A stretch of 64,000 bases of DNA from Ruegeria sp. HKCCD7303 (GTDB taxonomy: Bacteria > Pseudomonadota > Alphaproteobacteria > Rhodobacterales > Rhodobacteraceae), in contig NZ_WVRE01000008.1 in NCBI RefSeq assembly GCF_013111185.1, forward strand, positions 124,001-188,000. Direction: 5' to 3'. Below are positions 51,990 through 60,689 of the stretch, piece after piece. The translations under genes and the position numbers were made by a program. Each line of letters opens with the position of its first letter. The first letter of the stretch is position 1. The notes under the pieces were generated by a model that did no database searches, had not been told where the DNA came from, and worked only from the letters and a program-made list of their open reading frames with translations.

Positions 51990-53114
51990 ATGTATACCCC
52001 CGCCATCACCGGTACCGGTGTCTTCACGCCAGAAAACATCATCACCAACGCCGAGCTTGTCGAAGCATTCAACGCTTATGCCGACAAACAGAACGCGAAG
52101 AACGCCGAGGCCATCGCAGCAGGTCAGATCGAGCCGATGCAGCATTCGTCTGAGGAGTTCATCGTAAAGGCCTCGGGGATCGAGAACCGCTATGTGATGG
52201 ACAAGGCCGGGGTGTTGGACCCCGATATAATGCACCCGTCGCTGCGTCAGCGCAGTGATGACGAGCCCGGGATCATGACCGAGATGGCGATCGATGCCTG
52301 CAACAAGGCGCTGGCGCAGGCGGGGCGCACGGCGGCGGATGTTGATCTGGTGATCTGCGCGGCTTCGAACCATGAGCGTGCCTATCCTGCGATTGCAATC
52401 GAGATCCAGCAAGAGATGGGCATCGACGGATTTGGCTTTGACATGAACGTTGCCTGCTCCTCGGCCACTTTTGGCATACAGGCGGCGGCGGACATGGTGA
52501 GGTCTGGATCGGTGCGAGCGGCGCTGGTGGTCAACCCCGAGATCTGCTCGGGTCATCTGGAATGGAGGGACCGCGATTGCCACTTCATCTTTGGCGACGT
52601 GGCGACGGCAACCCTGATCGAACGGATAGAAGAGGCGCAAGGCCCACATTTCGAAATCCTCTCGACCCGTTGCGCCACAGCGTTTTCCAATAATATCCGC
52701 AACAACAACGGCTTCCTGCGCCGCTCACGCCCGGATGGTCTGATCGACCGGCGCGACATGCAATTCATGCAGAACGGGCGAAAAGTGTTCAAAGAAGTTC
52801 TGCCGATGGTCAGCAAGCACATCAGTGACCACATGGAAGCGGAAGGGATCGAAAACACCGACCTGAAACGCCTTTGGTTGCATCAGGCCAACAAGACCAT
52901 GAACGATTTCATTGGCAAGAAGGTTTTGGGCCGCACGCCCGAGACCGGTGAGCAACCAAACATCCTTCAGGATTACGCCAACACCTCATCCGCCGGGTCG
53001 ATCATCGCGTTCTCAAAATATTCCGATGACCTGCAAGAAGGTGACCTAGGTCTGATCTGTTCTTTTGGAGCCGGGTATTCGGTTGGATCGGTCATCGTGA
53101 AGCGCCACGCCTGA
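51990..53114 (+). CDS. 3-oxoacyl-ACP synthase III family protein
   Basis: About 374 residues of the thiolase fold, FabH-like. The catalytic cysteine stands in DMNVACSSATFGIQAAADMV (Cys near 154), the histidine in LWLHQANKTMNDFIGKK and the asparagine in YANTSSAGSI. The protein is longer than classic FabH (about 320), with an N-terminal insertion after residue 20 (AFNAYADKQNAKNAEAIAAG). Such long forms may extend special acyl starters rather than replace FabH. MYTPAITGTGVFTPEN at 51990 is preferred; an ATG at 51948 adds 14 residues. It is divergent from the MarR efflux operon. Confidence 0.83.
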   Translation: MYTPAITGTGVFTPENIITNAELVEAFNAYADKQNAKNAEAIAAGQIEPMQHSSEEFIVKASGIENRYVMDKAGVLDPDIMHPSLRQRSDDEPGIMTEMAIDACNKALAQAGRTAADVDLVICAASNHERAYPAIAIEIQQEMGIDGFGFDMNVACSSATFGIQAAADMVRSGSVRAALVVNPEICSGHLEWRDRDCHFIFGDVATATLIERIEEAQGPHFEILSTRCATAFSNNIRNNNGFLRRSRPDGLIDRRDMQFMQNGRKVFKEVLPMVSKHISDHMEAEGIENTDLKRLWLHQANKTMNDFIGKKVLGRTPETGEQPNILQDYANTSSAGSIIAFSKYSDDLQEGDLGLICSFGAGYSVGSVIVKRHA

Positions 53115-53121
53115 CCAGCAC

Positions 53122-54924
53122 CTATTTTTCGGCAGTTACTTTGAAAATTCGGAACGCGTCGCTGGGCGCGCCCGGAATGCTGCTGAGGTAGTTCGGGACC
53201 TCGCCTTCAACCAGCCTGGTTTGCAAACCCTTGCTGCCCGACGCCCAGGCCCAGAACTCAGCCCGGGGCGCGGAAGCACAAAGCATAATGTAGTCGACGC
53301 CCAGCGCGCCCAATCGCGGCGCGATTTCAGACGCATTGGATCGGAACAGGTCGATCTGCGCCAGAATCCCTGCCTGATTCCGGTGATAATTTCCGCCCAG
53401 AACCGAATGATCCGTGTAGCGCAGAACATGCGCAGCAAAGTCGAAATCAACAAGAATCATGCCGCTGGGCAGATCTTGCAGGGCGGCGTAGGCTTGCGGT
53501 GCGCGACAAGACGCACCTGTATCAGATGTGTCCTGCCCTACGGCTGCGGCCGTGGCCGAATAAGCGGGCCCGGAAAGCGACCCGATCTGCCTTTCCAGAC
53601 TGATACCCGCCTTGGGTGAGGCACAGATTACAAATGCCACCATTGCCAACCCTGTGATCACTCGGCGATCCTGCGCATAAGAACAATAAAGCACGCGAAG
53701 AATCTGCGCCTGAACCGCCACAAGCGAAACACTGAGGAAGGTCATCATTCGTGTCTGATAAAGGAAGACGAAGAACCCTACCGCAATCAAAACCAGAAAC
53801 AAGGTATAGTCCAACCCAGCACGTGATTTGACGGCGAAAGCAAGTGCTGCACCCATCGTAAGCATAGACATGGCCATCAGAGCCAGGGCTTCACCCCTGT
53901 GCCGCTCTAACACAACCGAGATATTCTGGGCTTCGGCCACCTGGCTCAGCCAGTAGTCCCGCATGTCCTGAGGCAACGCGTCAATTGGATTGCTGAGGCA
54001 ATGGGGCGCAAAGGCAAAGGCAACGGCCAGCGTCATGATGCCAACACCAAGACAGGCCCCGAACCGGCCCGGCATTGACCAGCCAGAGCCGATCCAGGCC
54101 GCAGCCAAAAGCCCAAGAGCAGCAGCAGTTGCAGGTAAGGCAACACTGAGGGTCAGAGCGTCGCAGCTTGGGTAAAGAAACCCGTCGCGCCCGGTCGTCG
54201 CCAGGCTGGTCAACGCAAGAGTAAAGACCAAGGCAACACCGAAGATTATGGTGCGGTGGCGCGCGGAAGCACCGTTGCAAATCCAGTCGATGGCGCAAAA
54301 CACCGCGATCAGGGCGATCTGAAGAATCGACTCGGTTCCAACGGACACTGAAAGGGCTAGGCAGACACCCAGCATCCAGGCGGCATAGCGCCTTTCTTTG
54401 CGTAAGACAAAAAACGCTAGTGCCGCAGCAAAGAGAAGAATTTGTAGGTTGTGGTGATCGAACGAGAAATAGTCGAACTTCCGCGAATGTTCGAGCGTCA
54501 GCACTCCGATAACCAAGGCCGAGATTGCGCCCTCGCGCCGCCCTAGCACTCCGCCAGTGACCGCGAAGGCCCACAGGGTCAGGGCAGCCAACGAGGCGGG
54601 CCAGACAAATGCCGTGATCTGCAAGGCGGTTTCAGCTGGCAGGACCGCACGAAGCGCGACGTATAGCCCGGCAATCGGGGCATCGACCAGGCGGGACCAA
54701 TGCATCAAGGTACCCTCGTCGGGACCCAGGCGATGCTGATACGTGTCGAACCAGCCTTGTCCGGCCAGCAAATCTCGCACACCGACCAAGCGCATCACAT
54801 CATCAGACCCTTCGTAATAGCCGCTGAGCGTCATCAGGATCGCAAGTGCCGCACAGGCGCATAGAAAACCCCAACGAACCACCGGGTCCGTATGACTCCT
54901 GTAACGCTGTTGCGATGGGTGCAT
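53122..54924 (-). CDS. GT-C-like polytopic membrane protein
   Basis: 600 residues with about ten to twelve membrane segments over the first 430 and a soluble C-terminal domain of about 140 residues. The first external loop holds EGSDDVMRLVGVRDLL (Asp41-Asp42) and MHWSRLVDAP (about 74-83), and a further acidic motif is FSFDHHN (Asp156-His158). The layout resembles GT-C lipid-sugar-dependent glycosyltransferases, such as STT3 or ArnT relatives. I cannot name the substrate. The C-terminal part carries four spaced cysteine positions in a loop-rich region. It is convergent with the KAS III gene (7 bases). Confidence 0.6.
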   Translation of the reverse strand: MHPSQQRYRSHTDPVVRWGFLCACAALAILMTLSGYYEGSDDVMRLVGVRDLLAGQGWFDTYQHRLGPDEGTLMHWSRLVDAPIAGLYVALRAVLPAETALQITAFVWPASLAALTLWAFAVTGGVLGRREGAISALVIGVLTLEHSRKFDYFSFDHHNLQILLFAAALAFFVLRKERRYAAWMLGVCLALSVSVGTESILQIALIAVFCAIDWICNGASARHRTIIFGVALVFTLALTSLATTGRDGFLYPSCDALTLSVALPATAAALGLLAAAWIGSGWSMPGRFGACLGVGIMTLAVAFAFAPHCLSNPIDALPQDMRDYWLSQVAEAQNISVVLERHRGEALALMAMSMLTMGAALAFAVKSRAGLDYTLFLVLIAVGFFVFLYQTRMMTFLSVSLVAVQAQILRVLYCSYAQDRRVITGLAMVAFVICASPKAGISLERQIGSLSGPAYSATAAAVGQDTSDTGASCRAPQAYAALQDLPSGMILVDFDFAAHVLRYTDHSVLGGNYHRNQAGILAQIDLFRSNASEIAPRLGALGVDYIMLCASAPRAEFWAWASGSKGLQTRLVEGEVPNYLSSIPGAPSDAFRIFKVTAEK

Positions 54925-55103
54925 GCTTTTGGGTCCTCAACGGAATTGTCTGCGCGGTGAGCCTATCGCACGGACGTGACTTTATTGAGGCAGGCGGCGC
55001 GATCTGGAACCTTGCTCTGACCGCTGATCTGTGTCGCGCCACACAAACGACCCGACCGGCGAAAATTAGCTGGAATTGGCCACGACGACAGCGGAAAAGT
55101 GAC

Positions 55104-55565
55104 TTAACTGACGCTTTCTTCTTCCAGGTGAAGCTTCATCTCGATCAGGACCTGTTGCAACAAACTGGTTTCTTTCAACAGCCGCTTGGCCTCGTTAACG
55201 GTAATGATACCGTCTTCTATGGCCGCCTGATATTCAGTCATCAGCATCGCAAACCGCTGGCTGAGCGCGATCACGTCCGAGTTTACACCACCAGTGCGCG
55301 GTTCTTCCGAATTGCGGTCGGTATAAGACAAGGTGATGTTCTTCAGATCCGCCAAGGCCGACGTGACATGCGGATAAGTTGCCGCGTTTTCAAGACGGGC
55401 TACGGCGTCCACAGGCATGAACCTGTCTGCGTGTTCGGCATTGTCGGAATAGTACCGGCCCAATGTGGCTTTGGATTTCCCCGTAATTTCACATGCGGCT
55501 TCGATTCCGACGTCTTTGACCAATGCTTCTGTATGCTTTTTCAGATAGGCCCCAATATCTGCCAT
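55104..55565 (-). CDS. Orphan phage-type DNA-binding protein (CII-like)
   Basis: 153 residues. The N-terminal half has a helix-turn-helix: KDVGIEAACEITGKSKATLG then RYYSDNAEHADRFMPVDAVA and RLENAATYPHVTSALADLKN. This order (HTH, then a helix with DAVARLE, then YPHVTSALA) resembles phage CII-type regulators. The C-terminal half is helical with LTKxx heptads (AKRLLKETSLLQQVLIEMKL) that may form an oligomerisation coil. No other phage gene is near. The ATG at 55563-55565 follows weak ribosome sequence; 14 residues could be added by an upstream start. It may be a domesticated phage regulator. Confidence 0.55.
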   Translation of the reverse strand: MADIGAYLKKHTEALVKDVGIEAACEITGKSKATLGRYYSDNAEHADRFMPVDAVARLENAATYPHVTSALADLKNITLSYTDRNSEEPRTGGVNSDVIALSQRFAMLMTEYQAAIEDGIITVNEAKRLLKETSLLQQVLIEMKLHLEEESVS

Positions 55566-55643
55566 TGTTTTACCTTTGTTAACTGCAATCGCCTGCCCGG
55601 TGTCCAAACGGGGGAAAGCGCCGGGAAATTTCCCATAACAGAT

Positions 55644-55895
55644 TCATAATTGAAATGTCATACATTGGCTATCCCTCAGATATGCGAGGGATTTCGTGAG
55701 TGAGTGGCGGCAGTTCATGCCGGTAATGAGTGATTGCGAGGTGGTATTGTTTGGGCCTCGCTCCGTTTTGGCCACATGTTGGCCGACGGCGTCGCTGTTG
55801 CAGATGTGGGGGTTCCATCCCCTAGAGCGTAGCTCGGCCCCTGCAAAAGCAACGGCGACGTCGCTTCCGTAAAAAGCGATTGCCGTCTTGTTCAT
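55644..55895 (-). CDS. Possible 83-residue protein (weak)
   Basis: An open frame of MNKTAIAFYGSDVAVAFAGA followed by ELRSRGWNPHICNSDAVGQH and a less convincing second half. GGAG lies 3 bases before the ATG, close but acceptable. The first 45 residues look protein-like, and the remainder, rich in Ser, Thr and Asn, looks less so. The plus strand also has a 58-codon frame here, so this may be noncoding. It is the only candidate in the gap between tdk and the CII-like gene. Confidence 0.3.
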   Translation of the reverse strand: MNKTAIAFYGSDVAVAFAGAELRSRGWNPHICNSDAVGQHVAKTERGPNNTTSQSLITGMNCRHSLTKSLAYLRDSQCMTFQL

Positions 55896-55922
55896 AATCT
55901 CCAAGCGTTTTAGACCCCGGTC

Positions 55923-56501
55923 ATGGCAAAGCTGTATTTCAACTATTCGACCATGAACGCGGGTAAATCGACCGTGTTGTTACAAGCCTCGCACAACTAT
56001 CGCGAGCGTGGAATGCAGACCTATCTGATGACCGCCGCCATTGATGGGCGCGCAGGCACCGGGCGGATTGCATCGCGCATCGGTATTTCTGAACAGGCTG
56101 ATATGTTCCGGCCCGATGACGATGTGTTTGCCATGATCGAAAACCGCCTGAACCAGGGCCGGGTTGCTTGCGTTTTCATCGACGAAGCTCAGTTTTTGTC
56201 GGATGATCAGGTCTGGCAATTGGCGCGTGCCGTGGATGATCTGGATGTACCGGTATTGGCCTACGGGCTGCGGGTGGATTTTCGTGGCAAACTTTTTCCC
56301 GGATCTGCCGCTCTGCTGGCCCTAGCCGACGAAATGCGCGAGGTGCGCACCATCTGCAAATGCGGCCGCAAAGCCACAATGGTGATTCGTCAGGACGAAA
56401 ACGGCAATGCCATTACCGAAGGTGCCCAGGTGCAGATCGGCGGGAACGAAACCTATGTCTCGCTCTGCCGTAAACATTGGCGCGAGGCCGTGGGCGACTA
56501 A
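55923..56501 (+). CDS. tdk: Thymidine kinase
   Basis: 192 residues of the type II (TK1-like) family, phosphorylating thymidine for salvage. The P-loop is FNYSTMNAGKSTVLLQASHN (residues 6-25), the catalytic Glu region is VFIDEAQFLSDDQVWQLARA, and the lasso and zinc site are seen at ICKCGRKATM and SLCRKHW (four cysteines in two pairs). Length matches bacterial Tdk. The ATG at 55923 is the natural start. It is convergent with the 2-hydroxyacid dehydrogenase, overlapping by 4 bases. Confidence 0.94.
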   Translation: MAKLYFNYSTMNAGKSTVLLQASHNYRERGMQTYLMTAAIDGRAGTGRIASRIGISEQADMFRPDDDVFAMIENRLNQGRVACVFIDEAQFLSDDQVWQLARAVDDLDVPVLAYGLRVDFRGKLFPGSAALLALADEMREVRTICKCGRKATMVIRQDENGNAITEGAQVQIGGNETYVSLCRKHWREAVGD

Positions 56502-57448
56502 ACCGGGTTGGGCAGTGCCCTGCCCGCCACATGAGCCGCCACGTTATCAAGCGCCATATGGCCCATGCTGCTGCGCACTTCTTCGGTTGCTGTGCCGAGA
56601 TGAGGCAGCAGGGTGACATTCTCCATATTGCAGAGGGCCTGAGGTACTTTGGGTTCGAACTCGTAAACGTCCAGCCCGGCTCCTGCGATCTGACCTGATT
56701 GAAGCGCCGAGATCAGGGCCGCTTCGTCCACGACCTCGCCCCGCGCAATGTTGACCAGAATAGCTCCAGAGTTCATCGCCTTAAGAACTTGCGCATTTAT
56801 CAAATGGCGAGTTTCCGCGCCGCCGGGAACCGCGAGCACGAGGAAATCGATGGAAGCCGCCAGTTTGTGCAGGTCAGGTGAGAACTCTGCCGGGAAGTCC
56901 AGATCTTTGACGCTGCGGGACTGATAGGCCACCTGCATGCCAAAGCCGAAATGACAACGACGCGCGATGGCTTGCCCGATGCGGCCCATACCAACGATAC
57001 CAACACGCTTACCAGTGACGTGCTGCCCCAACATCTGCGTCGGGTGCCAACCCTGCCACTGGCCCGATCGGACCAGCCGCTCGCCTTCGCCTGCGCGACG
57101 CGCCGTGGTCAGCAGCAGGGTCATAGCGATATCTGCGGTTGCATCGGTGACCGCGCCAGGCGTGTTGGTCACCTCAATCCCTGCCGCGCGTGCAGCCTCG
57201 ACGTCGATATGATTGTAACCAACGCCGAAATTGGCCAGTAGCTTGCAGCGCACTGTACCAGCATCTGCAAAGACTTGAGCCGAGAACAAATCGCCCAGCG
57301 TTGGCACAACGACGTCGAATTCCGTCAAAGCAGACAACATTTCCCGCTGCGACATGGGCAGAGTGTTTTCACGTATCTCCACGTCGAACTCGGTACGGGC
57401 GCGGGCCTCGACCGCCGGTGTCATTGGGCGCGTGATCAGCAGTTTCAT
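56498..57448 (-). CDS. D-2-hydroxyacid dehydrogenase (glyoxylate/hydroxypyruvate reductase type)
   Basis: 316 residues. An NAD(P)-dependent reductase of the D-isomer family. The Rossmann motif is GKRVGIVGMGRIGQAIARRC (about 145-164). The catalytic arginine lies in LVNIARGEVVDEAALISALQ, the glutamate in AGLDVYEFEPKVP, and the histidine in VTLLPHLGTATEEVR. The NFGVGYNHIDVEAARAAGIE region is typical of glyoxylate reductase (GyaR). Its ATG lies at the stop of csaA (TGATG), so it is the third gene of a leftward run proC-csaA-this gene. The reaction within that run is not obvious. Confidence 0.87.
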   Translation of the reverse strand: MKLLITRPMTPAVEARARTEFDVEIRENTLPMSQREMLSALTEFDVVVPTLGDLFSAQVFADAGTVRCKLLANFGVGYNHIDVEAARAAGIEVTNTPGAVTDATADIAMTLLLTTARRAGEGERLVRSGQWQGWHPTQMLGQHVTGKRVGIVGMGRIGQAIARRCHFGFGMQVAYQSRSVKDLDFPAEFSPDLHKLAASIDFLVLAVPGGAETRHLINAQVLKAMNSGAILVNIARGEVVDEAALISALQSGQIAGAGLDVYEFEPKVPQALCNMENVTLLPHLGTATEEVRSSMGHMALDNVAAHVAGRALPNPV

Positions 57449-57786
57449 CAGTGCATCCGTCCGCCAGTTGGAACTTTGCCATCCGGTCCGATCAGAACGA
57501 TCTCGCCGTTTTCATCAGGCAGGCCCAGCACCAGAACTTCAGACATGAACTTACCGATCTGGCGCGGCGGGAAATTGACAACCGCCATGACCTGCTTGCC
57601 CACCAGAGCCGACGGATCGTAATGCGCCGTGATCTGAGCCGAGGTTTTGCGCTCGCCAATTTCCTCACCGAAGTCGATCCACATCTTGATCGCGGGCTTG
57701 CGGGCCTCGGGATAGGGTTCGGCGCGGATCACCTCGCCCACACGGATGTCGACCTTGAGAAAGTCGTCGAATGAAATCTCACTCAC
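57448..57786 (-). CDS. csaA: tRNA-binding chaperone CsaA
   Basis: 112 residues consisting of one EMAP/tRNA-binding OB-fold: VDIRVGEVIRAEPYPEARKP, then IKMWIDFGEEIGERKTSAQI, LVGKQVMAVVNFPPRQIGKF and MSEVLVLGLPDENGEIVLI. B. subtilis CsaA binds tRNA and acts as a secretion-related chaperone; the bacterial homologue is usually a dimer of this size. The start is GTG at 57784-57786, overlapping the proC stop by 8 bases. It is co-transcribed between proC and the hydroxyacid dehydrogenase. Confidence 0.87.
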   Translation of the reverse strand: MSEISFDDFLKVDIRVGEVIRAEPYPEARKPAIKMWIDFGEEIGERKTSAQITAHYDPSALVGKQVMAVVNFPPRQIGKFMSEVLVLGLPDENGEIVLIGPDGKVPTGGRMH

Positions 57787-58594
57787 GTGACAGCTCCTTG
57801 GATCGGTCGGTTGCCGCCTTTACGGCGCGGTGCAGCAGATCGGGGAATCCCTGCTCATCATGCATCAAAACTTCAAGCGCGGCCTGCGTGGTACCGTTTG
57901 GAGAGGTCACGTTGATGCGCAGTTGCGTTGGGTCATCCTCGGCGACCTTGGCCAATGCACCGGCCCCCGCCACCGTGGACTTTGCCAGTTTCATTGCCAG
58001 TTCCGCAGGCAAGCCCTGCGCCTGTCCGGCGGCGGCTAGCGTTTCAATCAGGTGGAAAACATAGGCCGGGCCAGAGCCGCTGAGGCCGGTCACGGCGTCC
58101 ATCTGCGCCTCATTGTCCAGACGAACGGTCTCACCCACCGCCGACAGCAGGTTTTCAGCCAATGTCAGATCATCACCAGAAGCGTGGTTGTTGCCGATCA
58201 GTGCCGTGATACCCTGGCGGATCGCTGCAGGCGTGTTGGGCATCGCGCGAATGATGGGCGTGTCGCTGCCCAGAACGGATTCAAATGTGGCAATCGATGT
58301 GCCTGCGGCTACCGAAACAAACAGGCTTTTACCACCGCCCAGCGCCTGAATGGCTGGCAAAGCTTCACCCATCATTTGGGGTTTAACGGCGACAAGTACC
58401 ACGGCGGGCGCTTCGGGCAGTGGGGTGTTGATGTTGACGCCTTGCGCTTTCAACCAGTCTGACGGGTACGGATCGATCACCCAAACGGACGCTGGCGGAA
58501 GGCCGTGTTCCAGCCATCCCGCCAGCATTGCGGACCCCATCTTTCCGCACCCCAGAAGCACAAGCCCCTGTTCGGCCACACGCGTAATGTCCAT
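57779..58594 (-). CDS. proC: Pyrroline-5-carboxylate reductase
   Basis: 271 residues. The last step of proline synthesis. The N-terminal Rossmann motif is LVLLGCGKMGSAMLAGWLEH (residues 11-30). The typical AMPNTPAAIRQGITALIGN (about 118-136) and the C-terminal dimer helix LSGSGPAYVFHLIETLAAAG follow, with TSPNGTTQAALEVL near residue 233. Length fits the family. It heads the leftward run with csaA. Together with putA at 11.7-15.1 kb, both directions of the proline pathway are encoded in this window, though far apart. Confidence 0.93.
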   Translation of the reverse strand: MDITRVAEQGLVLLGCGKMGSAMLAGWLEHGLPPASVWVIDPYPSDWLKAQGVNINTPLPEAPAVVLVAVKPQMMGEALPAIQALGGGKSLFVSVAAGTSIATFESVLGSDTPIIRAMPNTPAAIRQGITALIGNNHASGDDLTLAENLLSAVGETVRLDNEAQMDAVTGLSGSGPAYVFHLIETLAAAGQAQGLPAELAMKLAKSTVAGAGALAKVAEDDPTQLRINVTSPNGTTQAALEVLMHDEQGFPDLLHRAVKAATDRSKELSRE

Positions 58595-58633
58595 TTGCCC
58601 CTCCCGCGTTACATATCGGTTTGGGGCAAAGCT

Positions 58634-59134
58634 TTACGCCCGGCCGTAAGCCTCTGCAATGGCCACTTGCATGGCTTCTTCTGGCTCTCGATTACCCCAG
58701 GTCACCAGTTGGATCGCCGGATAATACCGCTCGGCGCTCATGACGGCGGCGGTGATCATCGTGTTGATCTGATCCGCGCTGGCTGTCTGTCCCCCTGCAA
58801 GAACCAGACCATAGCGGTAGACCATCAGCTTCTGGTTTGCCCAATAGGTAAAGGCACCTGCCCAGCACTGGTCATTCATCTTGTTGAGCAACTCATAGAG
58901 CTGCATTTCACGCTCTGTCGGCGGCTCCATCTCAAAAGAGCACACCATGCGCAGCGTTTCGTCATAGTTGGACCAGGCCAGAGTGATCGAATAGGTCCGC
59001 CACTGTCCTTCGACAGCCATGGCGATCTGATCGTCTCCTATACGATCAAAATCCCAGTCATGGTGTTCCGCCAGGTGTTCAACAATGTCGATCGGATGAA
59101 TGTCTTCTTCGAGATACTGCTCGGAAAGGGCCAT
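58634..59134 (-). CDS. YbjN-domain protein
   Basis: 166 residues of the YbjN family (type III chaperone-like fold), with VEHLAEHHDWDFDRIGDDQI, then VEGQWRTYSITLAWSNYDET and LRMVCSFEMEPPTEREMQLY. The C-terminal part includes MNDQCWAGAFTYWANQKLMV. Overproduction of E. coli YbjN alters motility and envelope functions, but the role is unsettled. It is 39 bases upstream of proC in the same direction, so the two may be one transcript. The start is the ATG at 59132-59134. Confidence 0.82.
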   Translation of the reverse strand: MALSEQYLEEDIHPIDIVEHLAEHHDWDFDRIGDDQIAMAVEGQWRTYSITLAWSNYDETLRMVCSFEMEPPTEREMQLYELLNKMNDQCWAGAFTYWANQKLMVYRYGLVLAGGQTASADQINTMITAAVMSAERYYPAIQLVTWGNREPEEAMQVAIAEAYGRA

Positions 59135-59455
59135 AATGCCACCTCACTAATCTCTAGCAATTTGGGGCTGGCAGCGCCCCAGCGCTAGTTGCCTGCTCTA
59201 CAAGCCGGGCTTCCCCCGTGGGCCTGTACTAAATATGGTGCGATGTGGCGTGAGTTCTGGCAACCCTATTTCTTGGGGATAACAGCAATAAGTTGTGGAC
59301 AGTCGGCAACGGCGATCAAAATATTGGCGCTCGCACCAGCTTTGTCTTGATTAAATTCTGCGATGCGTCAAAATACACATCACCGCACAATCCGGGCTGG
59401 ATTGCGCGGCTTTAAGCTTTGCCCTGATAATTTGGAAACGGGAAACGTCGGGGCG
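59135..59455. other. Gap between YbjN-domain gene and ubiK
   Basis: 321 bases. It holds GGGGC-tggcagc-GCCCC (a 5-bp hairpin) near 59167-59183 and a run GATAACAGCAATAAGTTGTGG whose last part recalls a DnaA box but matches it poorly. No gene with convincing coding features is visible; promoters for the YbjN-domain gene should lie at its left end. Confidence 0.4.
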
Positions 59456-59704
59456 TTATTTGTCCAGTTTCGCCTCAAGCGCTGCGATGCGGGCCTCAAG
59501 CGCTGCGTTTTCTTCGCGCGCTTTCTGGGCCATGGCGCGGACAGCGTCGAATTCTTCGCGGGTGACGAAATCGCGGTCGGCCAGCCAGCGGTCGATCATC
59601 GACTTCATCGCGTTCTCGGCCTCTTCCCGCGCGCCTTGCGCCACGCCCATGGCGTTAGTCATCAGTTGGGACACGTCGTCCAGGATCTTGTTGCGGGTCT
59701 GCAT
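59456..59704 (-). CDS. ubiK: Ubiquinone biosynthesis accessory factor UbiK
   Basis: 82 residues. Family members bind UbiJ and support ubiquinone synthesis under oxygen; BMFP is an older domain name, from membrane-fusogenic activity of purified protein. The N-terminal amphipathic helix is LDDVSQLMTNAMGVAQGARE. The C-terminal coiled coil is EFDAVRAMAQKAREENAALE, then ARIAALEAKLDK, with the heptads that drive trimer formation. It is divergent from lgt. No UbiJ gene is adjacent. Size and order of elements match the family closely. Confidence 0.87.
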   Translation of the reverse strand: MQTRNKILDDVSQLMTNAMGVAQGAREEAENAMKSMIDRWLADRDFVTREEFDAVRAMAQKAREENAALEARIAALEAKLDK

Positions 59705-59801
59705 GTGTACACTCCGGTCTCACGGTTTACCTGTATATGGGCAAAGAATGGCGCAGGCTCAAGGTTGACTTGCCCTGCAAACCCCGGGCAATGAGACGCA
59801 C

Positions 59802-60689
59802 ATGCAGGCTGTTCTGAATTTCCCCGATCTGTCGCCCGAATTGTTCTTGATCTCACTGTTCGGGATGGAGTTCGCGTTAAGGTGGTATGCGCTGGCCTAT
59901 ATTGCCGGAATTCTGATCGCCTGGCGACTTGCCGTTGTGGCGCTGCGGCGTCCTGCCCTATGGCCCGCGGATACCCCTCCGATGAAACCGGATCAGCTGG
60001 AGGATCTGGTCACCTGGATCATTCTGGGCGTGATTCTGGGTGGCAGGCTTGGCTTTGTGCTGTTTTATCAGCCGGCCTATTACTTATCGAACCCTTTAGA
60101 GATTCTGAAAGTCTGGCAAGGCGGCATGGCCTTTCATGGCGGCCTGCTGGGCGTTATCCTCGCGTCCTACATGTTTGCCCGCCGACATCAGATCCCCACC
60201 CTGTCACTGGGCGATCTGGTCGCCTACACCGTTCCGCCCGGCCTGCTATTGGGGCGGCTGGCCAACTTCGTCAATGCGGAACTGTGGGGCCGACCAAGTG
60301 AGCTACCTTGGGCCGTGATTTTCCCCGGCTTCGCCGCACAGGATTGCCCCGGCGTGGTTGCGGGAATGTGCGCAAGGCACCCGTCACAACTGTATGAAGC
60401 CGCGCTTGAAGGCGTGTTGTTGGGCGCATTGCTGCTGTGGCTGGTCTATCGCAGAGGGGCCTTTAAAAAACCGGGCATGATCATGGGCCTGTTTCTGGCG
60501 GGATATGGCGCGTCGCGTTTTATTGTCGAGTTCTTCCGTCAACCGGATGCTCAGTTCGTGTCACCCGGCAACCCGCTGGGGCTGGCCTGGCATGTGGGCG
60601 GCTATGGCCTGACCATGGGTCAAATCCTGTCATTGCCGATGATCGCGATTGGCCTTTGGTTTGCGCTGCGCGCGCGGCGGGCGGCATGA
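59802..60689 (+). CDS. lgt: Prolipoprotein diacylglyceryl transferase
   Basis: 295 residues. An integral membrane enzyme that moves diacylglyceryl onto the lipobox cysteine of prolipoproteins. The motif [20 protein letters not shown] (about residues 111-130) holds the conserved catalytic region. The Lgt signature is [20 protein letters not shown] (about 151-170), with FRQPD and [17 protein letters not shown] near the C-terminus. Seven membrane segments fit. Its stop overlaps midA (ATGA). Lipoproteins at 31.6 and 33.5 kb would be its natural clients. Confidence 0.95.
   Translation: MQAVLNFPDLSPELFLISLFGMEFALRWYALAYIAGILIAWRLAVVALRRPALWPADTPPMKPDQLEDLVTWIILGVILGGRLGFVLFYQPAYYLSNPLEILKVWQGGMAFHGGLLGVILASYMFARRHQIPTLSLGDLVAYTVPPGLLLGRLANFVNAELWGRPSELPWAVIFPGFAAQDCPGVVAGMCARHPSQLYEAALEGVLLGALLLWLVYRRGAFKKPGMIMGLFLAGYGASRFIVEFFRQPDAQFVSPGNPLGLAWHVGGYGLTMGQILSLPMIAIGLWFALRARRAA

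Noticed and set aside
55696-55870. Plus-strand GTG frame of about 58 codons opposite the 83-residue candidate
   Set aside because: Tryptophan and cysteine rich without a ribosome site; less likely than the minus-strand frame, which is itself weak.
59281-59311. DnaA-box-like sequence GTTGTGGACAG
   Set aside because: Single, imperfect, and without the cluster of boxes or AT-rich unwinding region of an origin.
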